Source of the DNA: Shewanella benthica KT99
GTDB lineage: Bacteria; Pseudomonadota; Gammaproteobacteria; Enterobacterales; Shewanellaceae
NCBI RefSeq assembly: GCF_000172075.1
Contig: NZ_ABIC01000018.1
Location: 1 to 64,000, forward strand
DNA length: 64,000 bases
Direction of reading: 5' to 3'
Shown: positions 9,288 through 19,203 of the stretch, piece after piece
Layout of the letters: each line of letters begins with the position of its first letter
Numbering within the stretch: the first letter of the stretch is position 1
Position numbers and translations under genes: made by a program
Notes under the pieces: generated by a model
Seen by the model: only the letters and a program-made list of their open reading frames with translations
Told to the model about the DNA's origin: nothing
The model's database searches: none

Positions 9288-10571
9288 CTAACTTGATGTC
9301 TTTGGGGGAAGTTCATAGTGCTGCGGCATGATACGCACGGTTTTAATCATGTTTTCGGCCACGTCGATGATTTCGATGGGGTAGCCTGAAATACGCATGC
9401 TGGTATTGGGGGGGGGAATGTCTTCCAGATACTCGATGATAAGGCCGTTGATGGTCTTAGGTCCATTGGTGGGGAAGTCCCATTTCATCTCTTTATTGAG
9501 CTCTCGAATATTGATGCAGGCTTCGATAAGGAAGCTACCATCTTGTTGCTTGCTAATCTCTTCACTCGGGGTGGGTTCCGATGAGGTGGTAAAATCACCC
9601 ACTATCTCTTCGAGTATGTCTTCGAGGGTGACTAACCCCTGAATATCACCGTATTCATCTACCACCAGGCCGATACGCTCCTTATTCTGCTGGAAGTTTC
9701 CCAGTTGTACATTGAGAGGCGTTCCCTCTGGGATGAAGTAGAGTTCTTTCACCGCTCGCAGCAAGGAAGACTTGCTGAACTGATTCTTAGACTGCAAACG
9801 CAGCGCATCACGCAGGTGCACGAAGCCGACGGCATCGTCGATATTGTCTCTAAACAGCAGGACCCGAGTGTGGGGGCTCTGGATCATCTGCTTGGTGATA
9901 CTCTTGAAGTCATCATTGATATTAATGGCGAATAGCTCAGAGCGGGGGATCATGATGTCTTCTACGGTCACTTTCTCAAGGTCCATTATCGACAGTAACA
10001 TCTCCTGGTGACGCCTGGGGATGAGTGCGCCCGCCTCGTGAACTACGGTTCTGAGTTCCTCTTTGCTTAGTGCATCTGAAGTTTTAACTGAACGTATCCC
10101 CAGTAAGTGTAGAAAGCCTGAGGTGAACAAGTTTACCGCTTTCACCAAGGGCAAGAGGATAACCAGTAACCATTTGAGCAGTAAGCTGGATGGGAAAGCG
10201 ATACGCTCAGGGTACAATGCCGCTATGGTTTTCGGAGTGACCTCGGCGAAGACCAGTACCACTAAGGTGAGTACGCCTGTCGAGATGGCTACGCCCATAT
10301 CGCCAAATAATCGCATACCTATGATGGTTGCAATAGCCGAGGCGAGGATGTTGACTAGGTTATTGCCGATGAGGATTAGGCCTATGAGTCTATCAGGCCG
10401 GTCGAGTAATTTCATCGCGCGTATCGCACCTTTATGTCCGCTGGAGACTAAGTGCTTAAGTCGATAGCGGTTAAGTGTCATCATGGCGGTTTCTGAGCCC
10501 GAGAAATAGGCTGAGATAATGAGTAACACGACAAGAATGATGAGTAATGTGCTGGTTGATATGGCGTCCAA
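9288..10571 (-). CDS. yfjD: CNNM/HlyC-CorC family membrane protein YfjD
   Basis: Probable divalent-cation (Mg/Co) efflux or tolerance protein. The 427 residues comprise a DUF21/CNNM membrane domain (about 1-180, beginning YFSGSETAMMTLNRYRL), a pair of CBS domains (about 200-330, with EDIMIPRSELFAI and EYGDIQGLVTLEDILEEIVGD), and a C-terminal CorC/HlyC domain. It lies downstream of ypjD in the same direction and next to ffh, the same order as in E. coli. Called corB in some annotations. Confidence 0.9.
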   Translation of the reverse strand: MDAISTSTLLIILVVLLIISAYFSGSETAMMTLNRYRLKHLVSSGHKGAIRAMKLLDRPDRLIGLILIGNNLVNILASAIATIIGMRLFGDMGVAISTGVLTLVVLVFAEVTPKTIAALYPERIAFPSSLLLKWLLVILLPLVKAVNLFTSGFLHLLGIRSVKTSDALSKEELRTVVHEAGALIPRRHQEMLLSIMDLEKVTVEDIMIPRSELFAININDDFKSITKQMIQSPHTRVLLFRDNIDDAVGFVHLRDALRLQSKNQFSKSSLLRAVKELYFIPEGTPLNVQLGNFQQNKERIGLVVDEYGDIQGLVTLEDILEEIVGDFTTSSEPTPSEEISKQQDGSFLIEACINIRELNKEMKWDFPTNGPKTINGLIIEYLEDIPPPNTSMRISGYPIEIIDVAENMIKTVRIMPQHYELPPKTSS

Positions 10572-10772
10572 AAAGGAGCTCCATTAGTTGGCTATGACAT
10601 CTGTAATTCAGTTATCGCTATATCTGTTAGCTTATCTGAATTTCGGTTATGTCTGTATTTAGAATTTATTCAAAGAATAGTAATTACATCGGTTTGAGTT
10701 TTGTGTCAAGTTAGCCCGTCTATATACGCAGGGGGAAACCTAGCGCATATTGAAAGTTAGCCGTTGAAATTA

Positions 10773-11561
10773 TTAAGATAATATTATCTCTTTTACTATT
10801 CTGGCGCCAAAGTAGGCCAGTGACAGCATGGCGGCTCCCGTGAGGGTATAAACTACCGCGGTTCTTATTCTACAGCCCACCCAATACTGTTGAGCAAGCA
10901 TGGCGATATAGGTAAACCAGGCCATAATAGACAGTACAGCCTTGTGACCCTTGCCATCTTCGAACATGTCATCGAGGAAGATAAAACCGGTAGCGAGAGA
11001 GAGACTCAACAAGATAACGCCAACAATCACCAGATGATAAAGTTGTTTTTCAACTGTCATCAGAGGTGGCATCGCTGGGCTAAGCATTAGCTTCTTACTC
11101 TTTAATCTATGTTGAATTATTGCCAATTGTATGGCGTACAGGGCGGCGATCATCAGGGCGCTATAGGCCATTAATGACAGCACAACGTGGATCAATATGT
11201 CGGGATGGATCTCAAAATGAATGATGTACTGCGGTGGCACCAGCCAGAGTAGTGCCACCGAGATGACGGAGCAGGCATACACAACGGGCACGACAACTAT
11301 CATCTTGAGTCTGAATAATAAGACGGTAAAACTGAAGGCGATGATCCAGTTCACCATAGAGATGACATTGGTCAGACTGAAATTTTGTCCATCGGTTGTC
11401 AGGATCACCTGAGATAATGCTGCCGCATGAAGCACTACTCCAATAGCGGCAAAGCCAGCCACAAGACGGCGATTAGGACCATCGGCATGAAATAGACGAC
11501 TGGCCACTAACACTAAGGCTATGGAGTAAAAGAGCATGGCTGAAGCGGGAAATAAAACCAT
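10773..11561 (-). CDS. ypjD: Cytochrome c assembly-like inner-membrane protein YpjD
   Basis: A 262-residue integral membrane protein with about eight hydrophobic segments, of the CcmC/CcsA-like fold. The histidines in HFEIHPDILIHVVLSLMAYS and GKGHKAVLSIMAWF match the heme-handling loop of that superfamily. A role in haem or cytochrome assembly is inferred from the family only. It is divergent from ffh and upstream of yfjD, a conserved neighbourhood. Confidence 0.87.
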   Translation of the reverse strand: MVLFPASAMLFYSIALVLVASRLFHADGPNRRLVAGFAAIGVVLHAAALSQVILTTDGQNFSLTNVISMVNWIIAFSFTVLLFRLKMIVVVPVVYACSVISVALLWLVPPQYIIHFEIHPDILIHVVLSLMAYSALMIAALYAIQLAIIQHRLKSKKLMLSPAMPPLMTVEKQLYHLVIVGVILLSLSLATGFIFLDDMFEDGKGHKAVLSIMAWFTYIAMLAQQYWVGCRIRTAVVYTLTGAAMLSLAYFGARIVKEIILS

Positions 11562-11867
11562 TGAGTAATTAACCTATCGTTTTGTTTGCTATGGACTGCT
11601 TAACCCACCACAAATGCGCAGGGCGAGAAGCAAGTAAAGCCTTCTTTTTCATCTTACTTTTAGAGTAACACGAGCTAAGGTGACTTGTGCACTAGATAAA
11701 GGTACAAAAATTAGTGCTTTGTGAGCGTTAGACCTAAGTTTTACACTTTAGTCCGGCTTTTATAGCGGGGGATAGCCGGTTATCTTGCACCATAGCAGTA
11801 GCATATTATCTGGGCGACGCTATAATGCTTACCATTAATATGAATTCTAAATGGTAAGAACTCGATA
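11562..11867. other. Divergent ypjD/ffh intergenic region
   Basis: 306 bases without a gene. It holds the presumed divergent promoters; the ffh side has TATAAT at 11821-11826, about 40 bases before the start codon. Confidence 0.5.
11798..11826 (+). promoter_or_regulatory. Candidate ffh promoter
   Basis: A consensus -10 TATAAT at 11821-11826. The matching -35 region 17 bases upstream (GTAGCA) is poor, so the -10 carries the call. Confidence 0.45.
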
Positions 11868-13241
11868 ATGTTTGAGAACCTAACGGACAGATTGTCACGC
11901 ACGCTGAAAAATATCAGCGGTCGTGGTCGCTTAACAGAAGACAATGTTAAGGATACTCTACGAGAAGTGCGTATGGCACTGCTTGAGGCCGATGTCGCCT
12001 TGCCTGTTGTACGTGCCTTCGTCAACAGCGTTAAAGAGCGTGCCGTTGGTCATGAGGTCTCAAAGAGTCTGAGTCCGGGGCAAGCATTCATCAAGATAGT
12101 CCAGAGCGAACTTGAAAACGCCATGGGTGAGGTCAACGAAGGCCTAGATCTTTCGGCGCAGCCGCCAGCAGTGATCATGATGGCAGGCCTTCAAGGTGCG
12201 GGTAAAACCACCAGTGTTGCTAAGCTGGGTAAGTTCCTCCGCGAGCGTGAGAAAAAATCTGTATTGGTTGTGAGCGCCGACGTATACCGTCCGGCGGCGA
12301 TTAAACAACTGGAGACCTTGGCTATCGAAGTCGATGTGCAATTCTTTCCATCGGATGTCAGCCAGAAGCCTATCGATATCGTGAAAGCGGCGCTGGCGCA
12401 TGCCAAACTCAAGTTCATCGATGTGGTGATCGTCGATACTGCGGGTCGTCTGCATGTCGACGAGGGCATGATGGATGAGATTAAGGCGCTGCATGCTGCG
12501 GTAAATCCGGTTGAAACTCTGTTTGTTGTCGATGCCATGACGGGGCAAGATGCGGCTAACACTGCTAAGGCTTTTAATGAAGCGTTACCCTTAACCGGTA
12601 TTATACTGACTAAGGTCGACGGTGATGCTCGCGGTGGTGCGGCTCTGTCCATACGTCATATTACCGGTAAGCCCATTAAGTTCTTGGGTGTAGGCGAGAA
12701 AACTGACGCTTTAGAGGCATTCCATCCGGATCGTATTGCTTCACGTATCTTAGGTATGGGTGATGTACTGTCACTGATCGAAGACGTTGAACGCGGCGTC
12801 GATAAAGAAAAGGCGATGAAGCTCGCGGCTAAAGTGAAGAAGGGCGGTAGCTTCGATCTCGAAGATTTCCGTGAGCAGTTGCAACAGATGAAGAACATGG
12901 GCGGCATGATGGGCATGATTGAAAAACTGCCTGGCGTCGGCCAACTTCCTCCGGAGGCACTCGCTCAGGTGCAGAGCGGTAAGATGACCAATCAGATGGA
13001 AGCCATCATCGACTCTATGACACAGGGTGAGCGCAAGCGTCCCGATATCATTAAAGGTTCACGTAAGCGTAGAATCGCCTTGGGATCGGGTACGCAGATC
13101 CAAGATGTGAACCGTTTGCTTAAGCAGTTCACTCAAATGCAAAAGATGATGAAGAAGATGTCAGCTAAAGGCGGCATGAAGAAGATGATGCGTGGCATGA
13201 GTGGCATGCTACCACCAGGAATGAAGATGCCGGTTCGTTAA
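11868..13241 (+). CDS. ffh: Signal recognition particle protein Ffh
   Basis: GTPase that, with 4.5S RNA, recognises signal sequences of nascent inner-membrane proteins and docks to FtsY. The 457 residues show the N domain (about 1-90), the G domain with GLQGAGKTTSVAKL (about 107-120), DTAGRLHVD and TKVDGDARGGAALS, and a methionine-rich M domain from about 300 to the end, with GGMMGM, MQKMMKKMSAKGGMKKMM and GMLPPGMKMP. A hairpin terminator follows. Confidence 0.97.
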   Translation: MFENLTDRLSRTLKNISGRGRLTEDNVKDTLREVRMALLEADVALPVVRAFVNSVKERAVGHEVSKSLSPGQAFIKIVQSELENAMGEVNEGLDLSAQPPAVIMMAGLQGAGKTTSVAKLGKFLREREKKSVLVVSADVYRPAAIKQLETLAIEVDVQFFPSDVSQKPIDIVKAALAHAKLKFIDVVIVDTAGRLHVDEGMMDEIKALHAAVNPVETLFVVDAMTGQDAANTAKAFNEALPLTGIILTKVDGDARGGAALSIRHITGKPIKFLGVGEKTDALEAFHPDRIASRILGMGDVLSLIEDVERGVDKEKAMKLAAKVKKGGSFDLEDFREQLQQMKNMGGMMGMIEKLPGVGQLPPEALAQVQSGKMTNQMEAIIDSMTQGERKRPDIIKGSRKRRIALGSGTQIQDVNRLLKQFTQMQKMMKKMSAKGGMKKMMRGMSGMLPPGMKMPVR

Positions 13242-13265
13242 AGCCCTCTGTCTACAGTTTAATAG

Positions 13266-13301
13266 CCCACAGATGCTAGTATTATTATCTGTGGGTTTTT
13301 T
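13266..13301 (+). terminator. ffh intrinsic terminator
   Basis: CCCACAGAT / ATCTGTGGG, a 9-bp perfect stem with a 12-base loop, followed by six T. Confidence 0.92.
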
Positions 13302-13397
13302 ATTTACATCAGCTTTTAAGTAAGTGCTAGATGTAAAAATCATCGATAGGCATTTTGATTAAAGAGGCTGGAATTTAATCAGAATTATTATATTTGG

Positions 13398-13425
13398 TTG
13401 CATTCGCCGGCAAGTAAGGTAAAAT
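13398..13425 (+). promoter_or_regulatory. Promoter of the rpsP operon
   Basis: TTGCAT (13398-13403), a 16-base spacer, then TAAAAT (13420-13425), leaving a leader of about 85 nt before rpsP. Confidence 0.65.
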
Positions 13426-13440
13426 CGTCCGGCTTTCTAT

Positions 13441-13500
13441 CTGGGACTCTTTGCGAACACGGAGTTCCAGTTTTTATTTTTGCTTCTTAAGAAGCAAATC
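13441..13500 (+). promoter_or_regulatory. Structured rpsP leader: terminator-like hairpin plus palindrome
   Basis: CTGGGACTC (13441-13449) can pair with GAGTTCCAG (13462-13470), nine pairs with one G-U, and is followed by TTTTTATTTTT, which resembles an intrinsic terminator inside the leader. Right after it comes the perfect 20-base palindrome TTTGCTTCTTAAGAAGCAAA (13479-13498). This suggests attenuation or autoregulation of the ribosomal protein operon; no matching known leader class was recognised. Confidence 0.5.
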
Positions 13501-13519
13501 ATTAGAGGATAAAAGACGC

Positions 13520-13771
13520 ATGGTTACCATTCGTTTAGCTCGTGGCGGCGCAAAAAAGCGTCCATTTTACAACATCGTAGTTGCTGATAGCCGTAAGGCT
13601 CGTGACGGTCGTTTCATCGAACGTGTTGGTTTCTTCAACCCAATGGCTTGTGGCCAGGAAGAAACTCTACGTTTAGACCTAGCTCGCGTTGAGCACTGGA
13701 TTGCAACTGGTGCTAGTACATCTGATCGTGTAGCTAAGTTGATCAAAGACGCACGTAAAGCTGCTGCTTAA
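13520..13771 (+). CDS. rpsP: Ribosomal protein S16
   Basis: Small-subunit protein needed for 30S assembly. The 83 residues begin [25 protein letters not shown], the invariant S16 start, so the ATG at 13520 is chosen over an upstream frame opening at 13451. It has GAGGA about 10 bases upstream. It is the first gene of rpsP-rimM-trmD-rplS, with a 20-base gap to rimM. Confidence 0.98.
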   Translation: MVTIRLARGGAKKRPFYNIVVADSRKARDGRFIERVGFFNPMACGQEETLRLDLARVEHWIATGASTSDRVAKLIKDARKAAA

Positions 13772-13791
13772 TAGCGTTAAGGTATAGATTG

Positions 13792-14322
13792 ATGAGTAGT
13801 AAACAAGAACCTGTCGTACTGGGGAAATTAGGATCCAGTCATGGCATTAAGGGTTGGTTGAAGATCACTACCTATACCGATTCTGTTGAAGGTATTTTTG
13901 ACTATTCTCCTTGGTTGATTAAAGAGCAAGGTGAATGGCGCGAGGTTAAGGTGCTGCAGTGGCGTTTTCAGGGTAAAGCGGTTGTCGCTTCTCTTGAAGG
14001 CGTAGAAACTCGGGACCAGGCGCAAATTCTCACAAATTGTGAGATTGCGGTCACTCCGCAGCAGATGAAGACCTTGCCGGAAGATGAATTCTACTGGCGA
14101 GATCTTATCGGTTGTGAAGTGGTGAATACCAAAGGTTACAACATGGGCAAGGTGCAGGAGATCGTGGAAACAGGATCGAATGACGTGCTTTTAGTTAAAG
14201 CCAACGCTAAAGATGGCTTCGGCAAAGCGGAACGTATGATCCCCTTTGTCACCGAACAGTTCATCATCGAGGTGAACTTGGCGGAAAAACAGATCACAGT
14301 GGATTGGGATCCGGACTTTTAA
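13792..14322 (+). CDS. rimM: Ribosome maturation factor RimM
   Basis: Binds S19 and assists maturation of the 30S head. The 176-residue protein has the N-terminal RimM beta-barrel ([18 protein letters not shown], about 8-25) and the C-terminal PRC barrel ([12 protein letters not shown] through MIPFV and DWDPDF). The ATG at 13792 is preceded in frame by a TTG at 13789; the ATG is preferred. It sits between rpsP and trmD, 15 bases before the latter. Confidence 0.96.
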   Translation: MSSKQEPVVLGKLGSSHGIKGWLKITTYTDSVEGIFDYSPWLIKEQGEWREVKVLQWRFQGKAVVASLEGVETRDQAQILTNCEIAVTPQQMKTLPEDEFYWRDLIGCEVVNTKGYNMGKVQEIVETGSNDVLLVKANAKDGFGKAERMIPFVTEQFIIEVNLAEKQITVDWDPDF

Positions 14323-14337
14323 GTCGAGGTAGAACAT

Positions 14338-15084
14338 ATGCGGTTAGGGGTAATAACCCTGTTTCCTGAGATGTTTCGCGCCGTAACAGACTTTGGAGTA
14401 ACGGGTCGGGCCGTTAAGAATGGCCTGCTGGAGTTGCAAACGTGGAATCCTCGTGATTTCACCCATGATAAACATAATACAGTGGATGACCGCCCTTATG
14501 GTGGTGGCCCAGGTATGTTGATGATGGTGCAACCATTGCGCGACGCTATCCATGCAGCGAAAGCTGCTATTGGTGACGGTGCGAAGGTGATTTATCTTTC
14601 TCCTCAGGGACGCAAGCTGACACAGCAAGGCGTCGAAGAGTTAGTTAAATCGGACAGTTTGATTTTAGTGTGCGGTCGATACGAAGGTATTGATGAGCGC
14701 ATTATTCAGACTGAAGTGGATGAAGAGTGGTCAATCGGAGATTACGTGCTTTCGGGCGGTGAACTTCCTGCGATGGCTTTGATTGATTCAGTATCACGGC
14801 TGGTTCCTGGCGTTCTGGGAAAAAAGGCCTCGGCGGAGCAGGATTCCTTCTCTGACGGATTATTGGATTGTCCCCACTATACTCGTCCTGAAAGCTTGGA
14901 TGGTTTAGATGTACCGGCAGTCTTGTTAAGTGGCAACCACGAACATATTAGACGCTGGCGTCTGCAACAAAGTCTCGGTAGAACTTTGTTACGACGACCA
15001 GATTTATTAGAAAATCTAGCTCTGACTGACGAACAGACGAAGTTGTTGAATGAGTTTGTTGAACAAACGAATCACAGCGGATAG
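14338..15084 (+). CDS. trmD: tRNA (guanine-N1)-methyltransferase
   Basis: Methylates G37 of tRNAs with a G at position 36, using S-adenosylmethionine, and prevents +1 frameshifting. The 248 residues contain the N-terminal [10 protein letters not shown] and [13 protein letters not shown], and the trefoil-knot cofactor-binding segments [13 protein letters not shown] and [18 protein letters not shown], and a C-terminal helical domain with [13 protein letters not shown] lies upstream of the ATG. It is the third gene of the rpsP operon. Confidence 0.97.
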   Translation: MRLGVITLFPEMFRAVTDFGVTGRAVKNGLLELQTWNPRDFTHDKHNTVDDRPYGGGPGMLMMVQPLRDAIHAAKAAIGDGAKVIYLSPQGRKLTQQGVEELVKSDSLILVCGRYEGIDERIIQTEVDEEWSIGDYVLSGGELPAMALIDSVSRLVPGVLGKKASAEQDSFSDGLLDCPHYTRPESLDGLDVPAVLLSGNHEHIRRWRLQQSLGRTLLRRPDLLENLALTDEQTKLLNEFVEQTNHSG

Positions 15085-15119
15085 TTACGAACAGTTATTT
15101 CTAGTATGGAGTTTATTTC

Positions 15120-15479
15120 ATGAATAACATCATTAAAATGCTCAACGAAGAGCAAATGAAGCAAGATGTACCAGAGTTTAGTGCAGGTGACACAGTCATT
15201 GTTAAAGTACGTGTTGTAGAAGGCGGTAAAGAGCGTCTACAGGCGTTCGAAGGCGTTGTAATCGCTAAGCGTAACCGTGGCGTTCACTCTGCATTCACAG
15301 TACGTAAGATCTCTAATGGTGAAGGTGTTGAGCGTGCGTTCCAGATCCACAGCCCAATCATCTCTAGCATCGAAGTTAAGCGTCGCGGCCGTGTTCGTCG
15401 TGCTAAGCTTTACTACCTACGTGATCGTTCAGGTAAGTCTGCACGTATCCGTGAGAAGCTAGCTACTAAGAAAGTTTAG
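15120..15479 (+). CDS. rplS: Ribosomal protein L19
   Basis: Large-subunit protein at the 30S-50S interface. The 119 residues include the L19 core ([20 protein letters not shown], then [20 protein letters not shown]) and the basic C terminus with [20 protein letters not shown]. It is the last gene of the operon, followed by a strong terminator. Confidence 0.98.
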   Translation: MNNIIKMLNEEQMKQDVPEFSAGDTVIVKVRVVEGGKERLQAFEGVVIAKRNRGVHSAFTVRKISNGEGVERAFQIHSPIISSIEVKRRGRVRRAKLYYLRDRSGKSARIREKLATKKV

Positions 15480-15516
15480 TAGTACGCAGTAAGAAAAGAT
15501 GCAGTGTTCGCACAAT

Positions 15517-15540
15517 AACCCGCCTTATGGCGGGTTTTTG
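15517..15540 (+). terminator. rplS operon terminator
   Basis: AACCCGCC-TTAT-GGCGGGTTTTTG, an 8-bp GC-rich stem and T-run. Confidence 0.93.
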
Positions 15541-15914
15541 TGATCTTGGGGGAAAGAAAATTTTCGAGTTATAAATTTTAAGCGGTAAGGCTCGAGACAA
15601 GGCTAAGAAAGTTTCGAGTTCCGAGGAACGAGGAAAATAAAAATCAAACACAAAGATAAAACAAAGAAGATTTGCAACATTCCTAGTTTCCTAGTTTCCT
15701 AGCTTCATTCAAGCATTCAATAACTAACCTCTTCATAAACCCATCGGTCATTCCGGCATGCTTATGGCCGGAATCCAGTTCTTAGCTGGAAGGAGCTAGG
15801 TAAGGCTGAGAAAGTGTCGAAGTACGGGGCTCGGGATAAGCCAAAAACAAAGACGTATTACAAGGCTGATATCACATATCAAACTTACAACTTACAACTT
15901 AGAACTTAGAACTT
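15541..15914. repeat. Repeat-rich intergenic region
   Basis: No gene. The region contains three CCTAGTTT-type units in tandem (15684-15705), a REP-like inverted repeat ATTCCGGC / GCCGGAAT (15750-15757 with 15767-15774), and ACTTACAACTTAGAACTTAG repeats (15885-15914) that abut the insertion sequence. Confidence 0.6.
15750..15774 (+). repeat. REP-like inverted repeat
   Basis: ATTCCGGC-ATGCTTATG-GCCGGAAT, an 8-bp perfect stem flanked by GGTC and CCAG, the form of widespread short intergenic palindromes. Confidence 0.55.
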
Positions 15915-15923
15915 TGTTAGACG

Positions 15924-16679
15924 TCAACTAGCTTGGCCGCTTTTGCCGTTTATTTTCATGGCTTCTTTTCTTCGATAACTCTCTCCTTCAAGTTGATAAA
16001 TCTCTGCGTGATGCACCAGTCGATCAATCACGGCTACTGTCATCATATTGTCTCCAAATATACTGTCCCACTCACTAAACACCTGGTTCGTTGTGATCAC
16101 TAGGCTGTTGCGCTCATAACGATGTGCAATGAGCTCAAATAGAACCTGACTTTCACTATCACTCTTTTTGACATAACCGATGTCGTCCAAAATGAGTAGC
16201 TCATATTTATCGAGTTTTTTAAGTGCATCTTCCAGACCTAAACCTTCTCGGGCTTTCTGTAAGTGCTGCACCATCGCCGTGCCTGTCGTGAATTTCACAC
16301 GAACAGATTGCTCAATAAGCGCATAACCCAGCGCGGCTGCTATGTGAGTTTTACCTAGGCCGCTCGCACCGAATAATAAAATATTATGCCCTTGTCTCAA
16401 CCAGCTCAACTCACTGGCCTTACGTTTAACTTGAACTGCGCTAATGCCCACCACCTCACTGAAATAGTATTGAGACAACTGTTTCCCTATCGGTAACTGG
16501 CTTTCTTTGAGTAAGCGTTTTAGGCGTACTTCCTGTCGATGTGTCGCCTCTATTTCACATAATTGAGCGAGAAATAGCTCGGGTTCCCACTGCTCCTTCA
16601 CCGCCTTTAGGGATAAGAGCATCCCTGATTTGCGATGCTTTAAAAGCATTACGTTTCTTAGCCAATGCATGGATAACAT
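15924..16679 (-). pseudogene. istB: IstB helper ATPase, N terminus replaced by deletion
   Basis: AAA+ helper of IS21 transposition. From about residue 27 the frame is a normal IstB: the LCEIEATHRQEVRLKRLL region, Walker A GASGLGKTHIAAALG, and Walker B LLILDDIGYV. It ends KINGKSGQAS. The first residues come from a different reading frame of the truncated istA, showing that a deletion joined the end of istA to istB and removed the IstB N terminus. It is probably non-functional on its own. Confidence 0.75.
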
Positions 16680-17801
16680 GATGATAATCTATTGAGCGAC
16701 CACGAGTTGCGCCTTGAGTATGCATTCGCGCTAAGGTTAATGTGAGTTCATGCCCATAGAAAAGCACTACACGGTCATCAAAAATGTGTGCCAGTAATGT
16801 CACACCAATGAGTCGTGATGGCACCGAATATGTCACACGCTTAATTGAAATCGTGCTGCTGGATGTCACTTTGACGTATTGCTCACTAAAGTCATGAGTT
16901 CGACGAGCGGGTAAGGAGGACAAGTAGGCGCACTCCTCTAGATAACGGGTATGACATTGATGAAGTCTCGGTATTGCTTTAAATCAGTGAAATCACGACT
17001 GTCGCGTAATAACAGTTGTTGCTCTATCTTACGCTTTAGATGGCCATTAGGGCCCTCAATTGCGCCATTTTCATGGGCGATACCTTTGTTGTTTCGAGTG
17101 GCTTTTACCCCGTAATGTGTGCATAACTTGGTGTAGCGTTCTGTCAGAACTTCAGCTTCGGTGTGGTTTTTAAATGCAGCGCTTAAGCTGTCTGTACGGT
17201 GGGTGAGTGGCACGCCACCACTCTGCCAAAAAGCATTTTGAAGCCCTGATGACAGTGACTCAAAACTTTCACCACCGAGTACAACCTCGACATAGGTCCA
17301 GCCACTGAACACCAAACGGTAATGATAAAGCTTGTGCTTAAATGTGTTGCCAGCGAGGGTTATATTTAGCTCGTTGGCCCAAGTGTAGTCAGAAATGCCC
17401 ATTGCCCCCGGCGTATGTTTCTGCCTGAAAATGACGTCTTGCTCAGGCCCGTGTATGACGCGCCATGTCTTAATTCGGCGTTGTAAAGTGCGTAGCTGTG
17501 AGCGCTCCAATTGCCCCGGTGCGATTTCCTCTAGTTTTTCGAATAATGTAATGGGCTGCAGTGAGGGTTCTTTTTCAAGCAACGGCACAACATGCTGCTC
17601 GAAAAGACCATTAAGAGGATCTTTTCTGGTCGCGTATTGACGTGGTAATTTGCTGGTGTTGTGTTGGCCAGCATCAATTCGTCTAGCTGAACGGGAAGAA
17701 AACCCCGCCTTTGCCGCAGCAGATGATTGAGTCTGTTTAGGTTTATTACGATAAGACATATATAGGTTAACCTGTAGTTGGTTTATGGGTTTTCCAGGCA
17801 T
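16600..17801 (-). pseudogene. istA: IstA transposase, interrupted
   Basis: The N-terminal piece (16938-17801, 287 aa) carries an HTH-like start and the DDE core, with Asp in GISDYTW, Asp in THRTDSLSAAF and Glu in HENGAIEGPNG. It stops after FINVI. The following piece (about 16600-16923) resumes with LPARRTHDFSEQYVKV and ends in ALIPKG before joining istB sequence. A short deletion with frameshift near 16925-16940 and the larger 3' deletion make it a remnant. Confidence 0.8.
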
Positions 17802-18111
17802 ATAAATCTCTCAAGAATTATGTATGCCTAAAGATGACCAAAACCGGACAAGCTAATTGTCGCGAACTGGCCAAGTTAATTGTCGCCTAATAGAACTTAG
17901 AACTTCATTTTCTAATTCGATGAATTTTTCTTTAGTTTACCGATCTTGCTTGATCTTATTTTAATCCACAGGCATAGTTAGTCCACCGGTGTAATGGTGT
18001 AGCAGTACGGCAGTGCGGCTTGTATCGGTAACATGCATTACAAAGAGCATTGAAGACACTATTGATTACTAACTGAATCAATTTATAACGGACAGACCTT
18101 AGGTGGGTAGT

Positions 18112-19203
18112 ATGCAGCAAGATACGATTAACAACGTTCACATTATCTCTGAGAAAGTATTAGTGACTCCAGAGGAGTTGAAGCTTGAAATCCCTCTGTC
18201 TCAGGCTGCATATCATTACGTGCTTAATGCCCGTAAGACCGTTGCCGATATTGTACATAAGCGTGATAGCCGAGTCTTGATAGTGACAGGTCCTTGTTCT
18301 ATCCATGATATCGAGTCGGCCAAAGAGTATGCCCTCAGGCTCAAGAAGCTACATGATGAATTAAGTGATGAGTTCTACATCCTGATGCGTGTCTATTTCG
18401 AGAAGCCCAGAACCACGGTAGGCTGGAAAGGCATGATCAACGATCCTGATATGGATGAGTCTTTCGATGTGGAGAAAGGCCTTAGGCAGGCTCGAGAGTT
18501 GATGATCTGGCTTGCAGAACTCGGCCTTCCGGTTGCTACCGAGGCTCTAGATCCTATCAGTCCACAATACATGTCTGAATTAGTCACCTGGTCTGCCATC
18601 GGCGCACGTACGACCGAGTCCCAGACTCATAGAGAGATGGCTTCAGGTTTGTCTATGCCGGTGGGCTTTAAGAATGGCACCGATGGCAAGCTTGGTGTTG
18701 CCATCAACGCGCTTGAATCTGCGGCGAGTGGACACAGGTTTATGGGAATTAACCAAAAGGGGCAGGTGGCGTTACTGCAAACGGCAGGTAACCCGGATGG
18801 TCACGTGATCTTGCGTGGCGGTAAGGCACCTAATTATGATGCCGAGAGCGTTGCCGAATGTGAGCGTCAGTTACATGCTGCTAAGCTTAATGCTCGCCTG
18901 ATTGTCGATTGTAGCCACGGCAACTCCTTGAAAGATCATAGAAGACAGCAGGGGGTCTGTGAAGACGTATTTGCTCAGATCCTGCAAGGCAATAAATCTA
19001 TCATAGGTGTTATGCTCGAGAGCCATCTCAATGAGGGGCGTCAGAGCAGCGATAAACCCATGAGTGAACTGGCTTACGGGGTTTCTGTCACAGATGCCTG
19101 TATGGATTGGGCAACCACAGAGCAGATTTTACGTGAGGGGTCGGTATTATTAGCTCACTTATTACCGTCTCGATTTGATATGCTAAAAGTCGTCAATGCC
19201 TGA
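18112..19203 (+). CDS. aroF: 3-deoxy-7-phosphoheptulonate synthase
   Basis: First enzyme of the shikimate pathway, condensing phosphoenolpyruvate and erythrose 4-phosphate. The 363-residue protein is a type I-alpha DAHP synthase with LIVTGPCSIHD, MRVYFEKPRTTVGWKG, IGARTTESQTHREMASG and IVDCSHGNSLKDH. Its position directly before tyrA suggests the tyrosine-sensitive AroF. The ATG at 18112 is preferred to a GTG at 18103. No convincing TyrR box was found upstream. A perfect 8-bp inverted repeat (ATTAACTG / CAGTTAAT, 19212-19233) lies in the gap to tyrA. Confidence 0.94.
   Translation: MQQDTINNVHIISEKVLVTPEELKLEIPLSQAAYHYVLNARKTVADIVHKRDSRVLIVTGPCSIHDIESAKEYALRLKKLHDELSDEFYILMRVYFEKPRTTVGWKGMINDPDMDESFDVEKGLRQARELMIWLAELGLPVATEALDPISPQYMSELVTWSAIGARTTESQTHREMASGLSMPVGFKNGTDGKLGVAINALESAASGHRFMGINQKGQVALLQTAGNPDGHVILRGGKAPNYDAESVAECERQLHAAKLNARLIVDCSHGNSLKDHRRQQGVCEDVFAQILQGNKSIIGVMLESHLNEGRQSSDKPMSELAYGVSVTDACMDWATTEQILREGSVLLAHLLPSRFDMLKVVNA

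Larger units (their letters stand above)
15915..17892 (-). mobile_element. IS21-family element, internally deleted
   Basis: The left end begins TGTTAGACGTCAACTAGCTTGGC; read inwards it is an imperfect inverted copy of the right end GCCAAGTTAATTGTCGCCTAATA. A second internal copy (ACAAGCTAATTGTCGC, near 17850) gives the multiple terminal repeats expected of IS21. A possible 6-8 base target duplication ((TA)GAACTT) flanks it, but the target is itself a GAACTTA repeat, so this is not decisive. The istA and istB remnants read leftwards. Confidence 0.8.

Noticed and set aside
18028..18050. TyrR box upstream of aroF
   Set aside because: TGTATCGGTAACATGCATTACA has TGTA and TACA but with 14 instead of 10 bases between them.
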